A program made the position numbers and the translations under genes. The notes beneath the pieces are model-generated. The model saw nothing but the letters and a program-made list of their open reading frames with translations. It was not told where the DNA came from and ran no database searches. From positions 1 to 64,000 of the forward strand of contig CALROG020000017.1 of the NCBI GenBank assembly GCA_943369755.1: DNA of 64,000 nt. The letters run 5' to 3'. Of the stretch, positions 16,901-24,096 are shown piece after piece (position 1 is the stretch's first letter; each line of letters begins with the position of its first letter). Source of the DNA: CALROG01 sp943369755 (GTDB lineage: Bacteria > Pseudomonadota > Gammaproteobacteria > Burkholderiales > Burkholderiaceae_C).

Positions 16901-17415
16901 CAGAGAATCAGTTGCGCAGCCGCAGCCAGCGAAACCACCACAGCGTCAGGGCGTGGCCGCTTTTCTGCATACCCGTAGTCGATGAATACTGTGCGGCAGC
17001 CCGCCGCCTGCCCGGCCTCGATGTCCCGCCACCGATCGCCTACCAGCCAACTGGCAGAGAGTTCAACACCCCATTCTCGGGCCGCGTCCAGAAGCATGCC
17101 AGGCAGCGGTTTGCGGCAGGCACAGCCGTCGGCGTCAATGTGAAAACAGACCTTGATGTCATCAACCAGGCGTTCGTCAAACAGGCGTCGGTGCATTGCT
17201 TCAACTACCTCTCGAAGCTGTTTGCCAGTGGCCACGTCAGGCTGGTTGGTTGCGACGATGACCAGCCAACCCGCTGCCCGTAACTGACGCATGGCGTCCG
17301 CTGCGCCGGGTAGCAGTTCAAATTGCTCCAGGGTATCGGGCGGGTACGGCTTGCCGTTGCGCACCACGGCGCGGTTAACGACACCGTCGCGGTCCAGGAA
17401 GACAGCCTTGCGCAC
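16900..17415 (-). CDS. gmhB: D-glycero-D-manno-heptose 1,7-bisphosphate phosphatase (HAD family)
   Basis: 171 residues. FLDRDGVVN gives the HAD nucleophile Asp8 and acid Asp10. VIVATNQPDVA is the second HAD motif and LVGDRWRDIEAGQAAG carries the late aspartates. The cysteine/histidine cluster CFHIDADGCACRKP matches the zinc site of GmhB-type phosphatases. It removes the C7 phosphate of heptose 1,7-bisphosphate after the kinase step, which here is probably done by the HldE-like fusion at 5856-7424. It lies 23 bases downstream of gmhA. The alpha or beta anomer preference cannot be told. Confidence 0.87.
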   Translation of the reverse strand: MRKAVFLDRDGVVNRAVVRNGKPYPPDTLEQFELLPGAADAMRQLRAAGWLVIVATNQPDVATGKQLREVVEAMHRRLFDERLVDDIKVCFHIDADGCACRKPLPGMLLDAAREWGVELSASWLVGDRWRDIEAGQAAGCRTVFIDYGYAEKRPRPDAVVVSLAAAAQLIL

Positions 17416-17438
17416 GTCGTCAGGTCAGGTCAGCCGCG

Positions 17439-18020
17439 CTACCACTTGGTGGCCATCTGCTGCAGTGCCGGATGCGATACCAGACAGTGCCAGACAACGG
17501 CCTGAAAGGCCTCTGCATGTGGCGTGACACGTGAATCTGCAACAGTGGGAACTACGACAACAACATCCCCAACCTGCTTGGTGTAGCCGCCATCTCGCCC
17601 GACCACGCCAAAGACTTTCAGGCCGCGCGTTTTGGCCTCTTTCAGCCCTGCCACGATATTGGGACTGACGTTCTTCTCAAGGTTGCCACCGCCCACCGAG
17701 AACACCAGCACTGCGTCATTGGCGTTGGCCTTGCTGACTTTGAGCCAGCCAGAAAATACCGTATCCCAGCCTTCGTCATTGGTCCGCGCTGTCAACTCCG
17801 ACACGTTGTCGGTCGGCGCGTAGGCTTCAATTCCGCAGAGCTTTCGAAAATCGTTTACTGCATGGCTGCAGTTGCCAGCGCTGCCGCCGACACCCAGGAG
17901 AAAAAGTCGCCCGCCCCGATCCCGTAGCCCGGCCAGTTCCGTCGCCAGTTGCTCAATCAGCGCTTTGTCCATCAATTGCGCAATGTTCGCAACTTCTTCA
18001 AAAAAATTCTGTGCATGCAT
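17439..18020 (-). CDS. gmhA: Phosphoheptose isomerase-like SIS-domain protein (GmhA family)
   Basis: 193 residues, the standard length for sedoheptulose 7-phosphate isomerase. LLGVGGSAGNCSHAVNDFRK and VFSVGGGNLEKNVS are the SIS phosphosugar-binding loops, and HAEAFQAVVWHCL lies in the last helix, which contributes active-site residues. It converts sedoheptulose 7-phosphate to heptose 7-phosphate. With gmhB and the HldE-like fusion it forms the core heptose-activation pathway of the locus. Many Burkholderiales carry another gmhA for core lipopolysaccharide, so this is probably a dedicated copy. Confidence 0.85.
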   Translation of the reverse strand: MHAQNFFEEVANIAQLMDKALIEQLATELAGLRDRGGRLFLLGVGGSAGNCSHAVNDFRKLCGIEAYAPTDNVSELTARTNDEGWDTVFSGWLKVSKANANDAVLVFSVGGGNLEKNVSPNIVAGLKEAKTRGLKVFGVVGRDGGYTKQVGDVVVVVPTVADSRVTPHAEAFQAVVWHCLVSHPALQQMATKW

Positions 18021-18080
18021 GGCAGTACCGCGTGTAGGTCAAACCAGGATTGTCGCAGGATCAGCCGTTCGCCGACCGGC

Positions 18081-18989
18081 TCAGGTATCGCGGTAAAGGA
18101 CCCGGTTGACATACGGATCGAGTCCTTGCGGCATCTTCGAGGTGGCCAGATAAGTGGCGTTGCGGGGAACCCACGGCGTCAGGGCATACAACACGGAAAA
18201 AATCTGTCTGCGCCCTTCGGTCGCCAGCAGCGGGCGGTGAATGCCCCAGGTGTTCTCAAGAAAAACTGTTCCTGCATTACCGGTAATTGTCAGTATGTCG
18301 CCGGCCGGGAAATTGTTGTGGACGTCCTGGTCAGTGATGGGGCCACGGCGCGTCAGCAGATGGCTGCGATGAGATCCACGAACAAAGCTGTGCGCACCAT
18401 TGCTAACCCCAGTGTCTGTCAAGTACGCGAACAGTTTCACAAAGCGCAGATCGTCCACGTCCCGATGGTAGATGTCATCAAAGTGGGTCTTGCCAGGCAC
18501 ATGATGCTCTCCGAACGTCCACCAGCTTTCGAACCAGCTAATCGTGGGCTTTGCGCCGAGCACGCTCGTCACCGCCTGTAGAACCAGGGGTGAATTCGCC
18601 AGTCTCACCAGTGGTTCGCAATCAATGAGGTCGCTCGCACGGTGGCTTAGCTTCGTACATTCCGCTGGAACCCCGCTGACGATGTCAATTGACCGGGAGC
18701 TGTCATACCAGTCGACAAGCGGCTTGCCTTCAAGGTGCCGGCGCACCGCCTCCAGGTCGTCAGTCGGCATCTGAAGCTGTGGCAAAAAACAGATGCCGGC
18801 TTGCTCCAGCTCGGCGGCGACTTGCGCGGCGCCCGCGACTTGCGTCGCCGAGTCAGGCTGCTTCACCATTGAAGCAACTGCCGAGCCCAGGGTATTGCGC
18901 AGACGTTGCGACCGCACGGCTTTTTGTGCGTAGTAGTAGGCAAGCGAAGGCTGGCGCCGGATTTGTGCAAGTGCTGAAACTGCATTCAT
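18081..18989 (-). CDS. Phytanoyl-CoA dioxygenase (PhyH) family protein
   Basis: 302 residues from ATG at 18989; the longer frame to 19160 runs into the next gene. The double-stranded beta-helix iron site is visible as His175-Arg-Asp177 (YHRDVDD) and His251 (GIHRP), with an arginine near residue 260 for 2-oxoglutarate. SNGAHSFVRGSH is a common PhyH motif. The family hydroxylates small molecules with iron, oxygen and 2-oxoglutarate. In this run it could hydroxylate a sugar or lipid, but the substrate is unknown. Confidence 0.82.
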   Translation of the reverse strand: MNAVSALAQIRRQPSLAYYYAQKAVRSQRLRNTLGSAVASMVKQPDSATQVAGAAQVAAELEQAGICFLPQLQMPTDDLEAVRRHLEGKPLVDWYDSSRSIDIVSGVPAECTKLSHRASDLIDCEPLVRLANSPLVLQAVTSVLGAKPTISWFESWWTFGEHHVPGKTHFDDIYHRDVDDLRFVKLFAYLTDTGVSNGAHSFVRGSHRSHLLTRRGPITDQDVHNNFPAGDILTITGNAGTVFLENTWGIHRPLLATEGRRQIFSVLYALTPWVPRNATYLATSKMPQGLDPYVNRVLYRDT

Positions 18990-19032
18990 GATTTGAAGAT
19001 GTCGTTCTGTTTGTGCTGTCGCGGGCTGGTCT

Positions 19033-20748
19033 CTAGGGAATGACCTTCTTTTGCGGTGTGGGGTTGCGCAGTACCCGGCCACTTGCGCAGGTGCTTTCCA
19101 GCGGAGTGACCTTTGCAGGCGCGACGCGCGCCGACGCAAGGCCCCCCAACCACAGGTCAAGCCAGTGCGGTTGCGGCAGTTGAGCGACGTAACTGGAGAT
19201 ACAGTCCTCGCCCGGGTAGGCGTCCATTGCGATTGAGTGCTGGATCAAAGTCGATGTCAGTCCGCCGGGGGTCTTGAAGTACGCGTGGTACTGCCACTGC
19301 AGATCGTCACGGTAAATGTCAAGCGAATGAAACATGGCGTAGTAGTTTGACCGACCCCAAGCTTCACGCAAAACCATGCCAGCGCTATTGCTCCACATCA
19401 ACCAATCGCTTGGTGGTGAATAGCGCACATCGACAATACCAGCCGGCGCGGCGGGCAACGCCGAAAAGCCGCGCGAGAAGCTGACCTCAGCGTACTGGTG
19501 CTCCAGTTTATTCTGGTATGCGGGGATTACCCACGCCAGGAACAAAGGGATCATGAGACCGAAAAGCGTCAGAGGTGCCAATGGCCTGAAACGCCCGGAA
19601 AAAAGCTGCGTGGCCACTTTGATCAGCATCCAGCAAGCCATGCCGAGCACAAAAGAATAGAGCAAACCGTGGCGCCCAGAGGTATTGGCCCAGGTTGGCG
19701 CAAGGGGCCCCGCATGGGCTGCCCGCAATACATGTTCAGTCAGGCTGTCGCCATGCCCGACGTAGGTGAACAGCGGAGGGCCTTTACCCACCATCACGTA
19801 CGGAAAGGCAGCCGCCGCGCACAAGAACGTGGCCGCAGCCAGGCCAAACCAGGCGACCGGGCTGGCGCTGTTGGCCTGAGCTGGGAGGCGCGAGCGAAAC
19901 GGCCACCAAGTCACCGCCATGACCAGCAACAGCACAGCCAGCGGCAGCACACCCCAGGTCAGAAACATCAAAACGGCACGGATCATGCGTCGCAGGTCAG
20001 CTGGCGCAAACGGGTTCAACAACTGGTTGTATTCGACGAAGATCTGTCTGGGTGGAGCGACCAGACGCATGCCGGCGTAGACGGCAACCGCTACTGCTGC
20101 CAGAGCCGCAAACCATTTGAGTCGACTGCGCAGTTGTTCACGGTTCTGCAACAGGCATACGACGTCTAGCGCCAACACAAAAACAAGGTTGGAATTGAGC
20201 TGAAATGACACGGCAATGAAGCCCAGACCAAGCAGCCGTACCGCGGGCTTGCGGTCCCAGAACATTCGGTGACCCGCAAAAGCCAACCACAAACACAGCA
20301 GGATGGGTGCGGCGGCCGAATTGACCAGGATGTACAACGAAGGGGACGCGATGCATACAAGCCCCGCCAGCGCTGCCTCCGCTCGCGGCAGGCGGAACAT
20401 CCGAACGCCTAGCGACACCAGTTCCGAATAAATTAGTACCAAAAGTCCACTAACGACGAGCTTGATGATTGGCTGGTAGCCCACGCCGGTGAGATCCGAC
20501 ACCATGAACACTGTTTTGAAGAACAGTACCCCAAGCAGCCAGTTCGAGTTGAGAAGCCAAAAATACAGGCCGTCAGGGTTTTGGGTTTCTCTGGCAAATG
20601 AGACGGTCGCCCCATCAAACAGGTCCCTTGTGACCAGCCAGAGTGGCGCAATCAGCACAAACAGGACGACCCACTGCAACGCGCGCACGGCCTTGCCCGG
20701 CAGAACTGCGGAGCCAACGTCGCCAGCTATTGCGTGTTCGGTCTGCAT
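19033..20748 (-). CDS. Large polytopic membrane protein of unknown function
   Basis: 571 residues with about ten hydrophobic segments spread over the first 400 residues, then a soluble C-terminal domain of about 150 residues containing several cysteines and many aromatic residues. The layout (N-terminal helices, FARETQNPDGLYFW loop, many membrane spans) resembles GtrII/ArnT-like glycosyltransferases or other GT-C proteins, but I see no clear catalytic motif. It shares one base with the upstream hydrolase gene, so it is probably co-expressed. A sugar or acyl transfer at the outer face of the inner membrane is only a guess. Confidence 0.7.
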   Translation of the reverse strand: MQTEHAIAGDVGSAVLPGKAVRALQWVVLFVLIAPLWLVTRDLFDGATVSFARETQNPDGLYFWLLNSNWLLGVLFFKTVFMVSDLTGVGYQPIIKLVVSGLLVLIYSELVSLGVRMFRLPRAEAALAGLVCIASPSLYILVNSAAAPILLCLWLAFAGHRMFWDRKPAVRLLGLGFIAVSFQLNSNLVFVLALDVVCLLQNREQLRSRLKWFAALAAVAVAVYAGMRLVAPPRQIFVEYNQLLNPFAPADLRRMIRAVLMFLTWGVLPLAVLLLVMAVTWWPFRSRLPAQANSASPVAWFGLAAATFLCAAAAFPYVMVGKGPPLFTYVGHGDSLTEHVLRAAHAGPLAPTWANTSGRHGLLYSFVLGMACWMLIKVATQLFSGRFRPLAPLTLFGLMIPLFLAWVIPAYQNKLEHQYAEVSFSRGFSALPAAPAGIVDVRYSPPSDWLMWSNSAGMVLREAWGRSNYYAMFHSLDIYRDDLQWQYHAYFKTPGGLTSTLIQHSIAMDAYPGEDCISSYVAQLPQPHWLDLWLGGLASARVAPAKVTPLESTCASGRVLRNPTPQKKVIP

Positions 20749-21722
20749 CAGCTTCCTCTTTGATCATTCGTCAGGCCATCAGGTCCGCCAAGCGCTGCCC
20801 GCAGGCAACGTGCTGCGTCTTGATGAGCCTGCCGGGCTTCAGGCAGCACGCGGCCCATTTTGATGAACTCGTGGGTAACGCCGCGGTAAAGCTCCAGGTC
20901 GACCGCCACCCCGGCAGCACGCAGTTTATCCGCGTATTGAAGGCCCTCATCCACCAGCGGATCGCATTCAGCCAGGCCAAACCAGGCGGGGGCGACGGCG
21001 TCAACGTCTGGCGCGTTCTGGGGCGCGAAGCGCCAGTCGTCTCGGTCGTCCGGGCCACGCAGGTACTGGCTGAAAAAGAACTCGATCAGTTCACGCTCCA
21101 GCAACAGGCCCTGCCCGTAGCGCGCATGCGAAACACTGTCCGCCTGTGCGGCGCAGCCGGGGTAGAACAACAATTGCAGTTGCAGTGGCAAGCCTGCGTT
21201 GCGGGCCTGAATCGCGCAAACAGCCGCCAAAGTGCCGCCTGCACTGTCGCCCCCCACAGCAATCCGGTTGCAGTCCAGGTTCAGGCTGCTGCCCTGCCCG
21301 GCCAGCCAAGTCAACGCGTCCCAGGCGTCGTTGACTGCCGTGGGGAACCGATGCTCTGGAGCCAAACGGTAGTCCAGTGCCATGACTGCACAGCCGCTCA
21401 GGCGGGCCAATTCCCGGCAAAGGATGTCATGGGTTGCAATACCACCCACAGTGAAACCACCTCCGTGAAAGTACAAAAGCACCGGCAGCCGCTGCTTGCC
21501 GGGGGCATACAAACGTAACGCAAGCCGCGCACCATCGCGGGCTGGTACCGTCAGGTCTTGCACGCGTGAGAGCTCTGCGCAAGGCACTTCCAGCACCTGT
21601 GCGCCTGCCGCGTAGGCGGCGCGGGCTTGTTGTGGCGTCAGGCGGTACAGCGGCGGGCGGCGGGCTCGCCCCATGGCCTGCAGCACGGCCTGCATCGCAG
21701 GTGACAGCGTCCCTGCTTTCAT
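20748..21722 (-). CDS. Alpha/beta hydrolase, hormone-sensitive-lipase family esterase
   Basis: 324 residues. FHGGGFTVGG is the HGGG oxyanion-hole motif, GGDSAGGTLA holds the nucleophile serine, AECDPLVDEG supplies the aspartate and GVTHEF the histidine, so the triad is complete. No signal peptide is seen, which suggests a cytoplasmic carboxylesterase. It is the first gene of the minus-strand run and faces the alcohol dehydrogenase gene across a 41-base gap that must hold both promoters or overlap them. Whether it belongs functionally to the polysaccharide run is unclear. Confidence 0.88.
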   Translation of the reverse strand: MKAGTLSPAMQAVLQAMGRARRPPLYRLTPQQARAAYAAGAQVLEVPCAELSRVQDLTVPARDGARLALRLYAPGKQRLPVLLYFHGGGFTVGGIATHDILCRELARLSGCAVMALDYRLAPEHRFPTAVNDAWDALTWLAGQGSSLNLDCNRIAVGGDSAGGTLAAVCAIQARNAGLPLQLQLLFYPGCAAQADSVSHARYGQGLLLERELIEFFFSQYLRGPDDRDDWRFAPQNAPDVDAVAPAWFGLAECDPLVDEGLQYADKLRAAGVAVDLELYRGVTHEFIKMGRVLPEARQAHQDAARCLRAALGGPDGLTNDQRGS

Positions 21723-21763
21723 TCGGTAAAGTCCATGGTCTCGATCCTACTGCGCACTTCACC

Positions 21764-22900
21764 ATGGCCTTTATCTACTACGTCACCCAGATCCAGTTCG
21801 ACTTTGGTGCCATCCGGCTTCTGAAGCAGGAGTGTGAACGCATTGGCATCAGCCGCCCGCTCGTTGTGACAGACGCGGGCGTCAAGGCCGCTGGCGTACT
21901 GCAAAAGGCGCTGGACAACCTGGCGGGCATCCCGGTTGCGGTGTTTGACCAGACGCCGTCCAACCCAACTGAAGCCGCTGTGCGGGCGGGTGTCGCGGCT
22001 TTCAGGGCGGGGAATTGCGACGGCCTCATCGCGGTGGGTGGCGGTTCCGCGATTGACTGCGCCAAAGGCATTGCCATTGCCGCCACGCATGAGGGCCCGT
22101 TGACCCATTACGCCACCATCGAAGGGGGTTCGCCTCGCATCACTGACCGAGCCGTGCCGCTGATCGCCGTGCCGACCACCAGTGGCACCGGTAGCGAAGT
22201 GGCGCGTGGAGCCATCATCATCGTGGACGACCACCGCAAGCTGGGTTTTCATTCCTGGAACATCGTGCCCAAGGCCGCAATTTGCGACCCGGAGTTGACC
22301 CTGGGCCTGCCGCCCAGGCTCACTGCAGCCACCGGCATGGACGCCATCGCCCATTGCATGGAAACTTTCATGTCGGCGGCCTTCAATCCCCCGGCTGACG
22401 GCATTGCGCTGGATGGGCTGGAGCGCGGATGGGGCCACATTGAACGGGCCACGCGCGACGGCGGCGACCGCGAAGCTCGGCTCAACCTGATGAGCGCTTC
22501 GATGCAGGGGGCGATGGCCTTTCAGAAGGGTCTGGGCTGTGTCCATTCGTTAAGCCACAGTCTTGGCGGTGTGGACCCAAGACTGCACCATGGAACGCTG
22601 AACGCGATGTTCCTTCCGGCAGTGGTGACCTTCAACGCGACCGCTGATTCGGTGCGCCGGGATCAACGAATGCAGCGCATGGCCCGGGTGATGGGCCTGC
22701 AATCAGCCACGGACATTGCGGCGGCGATCAAGGACATGAATGCCCGACTTGGCTTGCCCAAAGGGCTGGGAGAAATGGGCGTTCAGCCTGACTGGTTTGA
22801 CAAGATCGTCGTCGGTGCGCTGGCTGACCACTGCCACAAGACCAATCCGCGCCTGGCAAGTGCGGAAGAATACGAGCAGATGCTTGGCGCGTCTTTGTAG
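21764..22900 (+). CDS. Iron-containing alcohol dehydrogenase
   Basis: 378 residues from ATG at 21764; the long upstream extension lies antisense to the esterase gene and is rejected. VGGGSAIDCAKG and PTTSGTGSEV form the nucleotide-binding region. GMDAIAHCMETF, CVHSLSHSLG and RLHHGTLNA supply the metal-binding Asp/His set. The family reduces aldehydes or oxidises short alcohols with NAD(P). It is a single transcription unit, convergent with the patatin gene (48-base gap). Confidence 0.9.
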   Translation: MAFIYYVTQIQFDFGAIRLLKQECERIGISRPLVVTDAGVKAAGVLQKALDNLAGIPVAVFDQTPSNPTEAAVRAGVAAFRAGNCDGLIAVGGGSAIDCAKGIAIAATHEGPLTHYATIEGGSPRITDRAVPLIAVPTTSGTGSEVARGAIIIVDDHRKLGFHSWNIVPKAAICDPELTLGLPPRLTAATGMDAIAHCMETFMSAAFNPPADGIALDGLERGWGHIERATRDGGDREARLNLMSASMQGAMAFQKGLGCVHSLSHSLGGVDPRLHHGTLNAMFLPAVVTFNATADSVRRDQRMQRMARVMGLQSATDIAAAIKDMNARLGLPKGLGEMGVQPDWFDKIVVGALADHCHKTNPRLASAEEYEQMLGASL

Positions 22901-22948
22901 TCGAGCGGGGGTGTTGCCAGCGGTGCAGGCAAACCGCCTCAGGTGCCG

Positions 22949-24025
22949 TTAGAGCTGCTCCAGGCAACCCGGATCTGGCTGGTCGATCCAAGCTCCAAAT
23001 TCATCCGCCAACTGCCTGCTTGCGGATACTGCCGCGCCCCAGGCTTTCACCCGCCCTTGCAAATCCGGGCCATAGCGCGTGAAGTCGCTGCGATCCGGCA
23101 GTTTGCCGTTTGGCAAGGTCTTGACCCAGGCGGGGTCGGGTGCCAGCAGCACCATGTTGTCCAGGAAGTGCGTGGCACCGTGGCGCCACTTCAGGGCCTT
23201 GTCGAGCCAGCCCGGCACCACCGCTTTCTGAAAATGCGGGTACAGCACCAAACCTTGAGGCGCCTGCGCGGCGTAGTTCAGGTGCAGGTGGTAGTCGGTG
23301 ATGCCTCCGTCCCAGTAGGCGCCAGGCGGCGCACCGGGGATGTTGTGAACCGCCTTGAGTACAAAGGGGATTGAGCAGCTCGCCTGCAAGGCCGGGTTGA
23401 AGTTGGCTTCAGTCAACGCAATTTGCCGGGTCGGGTAGTCGGTGGTTGCGAACGGCAGCGCCGCACCCGGTGTGGAGAACACCACACGCTCCAGCCAGGC
23501 GCCCATGGCTTTGCGGTGCACCGTGTTGGAAACAAACGCACCCAGGTAGCCCAAGGGCGTTCGCAGGCCGTGTTCACGTCCTAGCAGATGGCGACCGCGC
23601 GAGGTCACCACATGCAGTCGATAGCGCGGGTGGTTCAGGACCTCGTGCACCCGCCCGCCGTAAAACGCCTGCAGGCTCTGTCCAAAGCGCTCGCTGATGT
23701 GCGCTGCGCTCGGCTTTTTTTGTCCGGGCTCCAGCGCGTAGTCCTGGTGAATGTAGTCATGCTCCAGTCGCTCAAACGCGCGCACCGGCTGATTGAGGCA
23801 GGCAGTGGCCATGCGCCAGGCCCCAATCGACGCGCCTACCAGATGAACTGGCTGGCTCGATTGCGCCAGCCAGTCGCCAAAGATGAAGCGGTCCAATGCC
23901 CCAAGAACCAAGCCTTTGGGCCCGCCGGCCGCGCCCGGCACCACGCCCACGTGCTGGGGCAGCAGGCCGTGTTGCTCAATGTGCTGGCGCGCTTTTGGGC
24001 CAGCATAGATGCGCAGTGCTTTCAT
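22949..24025 (-). CDS. Patatin-like phospholipase
   Basis: 358 residues from ATG at 24025. GAAGGPKGLVLGALD gives the glycine-rich oxyanion loop, GASIGAW the GxSxG nucleophile and YWDGGITDYH the DG aspartate, so the Ser-Asp dyad is present. It probably hydrolyses phospholipids or acyl esters. A copy of the palindromic repeat lies just upstream (24041-24094). An alternative ATG at 24061 inside that repeat would add 12 residues (MRATAYFAHNHP) in the same frame. No clear Shine-Dalgarno sequence precedes either start. Confidence 0.85.
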   Translation of the reverse strand: MKALRIYAGPKARQHIEQHGLLPQHVGVVPGAAGGPKGLVLGALDRFIFGDWLAQSSQPVHLVGASIGAWRMATACLNQPVRAFERLEHDYIHQDYALEPGQKKPSAAHISERFGQSLQAFYGGRVHEVLNHPRYRLHVVTSRGRHLLGREHGLRTPLGYLGAFVSNTVHRKAMGAWLERVVFSTPGAALPFATTDYPTRQIALTEANFNPALQASCSIPFVLKAVHNIPGAPPGAYWDGGITDYHLHLNYAAQAPQGLVLYPHFQKAVVPGWLDKALKWRHGATHFLDNMVLLAPDPAWVKTLPNGKLPDRSDFTRYGPDLQGRVKAWGAAVSASRQLADEFGAWIDQPDPGCLEQL

Positions 24026-24040
24026 CGGGTGATTGTGAGC

Positions 24041-24094
24041 GAAATAGGCCGTAGCCCTCATAGATTATGCGTGAGCCACTATCAAAACTATAGC
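24041..24094 (+). repeat. Palindromic repeat, copy A (intergenic)
   Basis: One of four related elements of about 54 bases in the window. It has a GGC-GTA-GCC motif, then TGCGTGAGCCACTAT, a 7-base spacer and ATAGC, so CTAT...ATAG can pair. It fills the gap between the tex stop (3 bases away) and the patatin start. It may act as a transcript-end hairpin or simply be a repeat insertion. Confidence 0.75.
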
Positions 24095-24096
24095 AT

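Noticed and set aside
1..21764. Insertion sequences or transposases at the edges of the glycan locus
   Set aside because: No transposase-like protein or matching terminal inverted repeats are visible; transfer is suggested only by the accessory gene content and my impression of lower GC.
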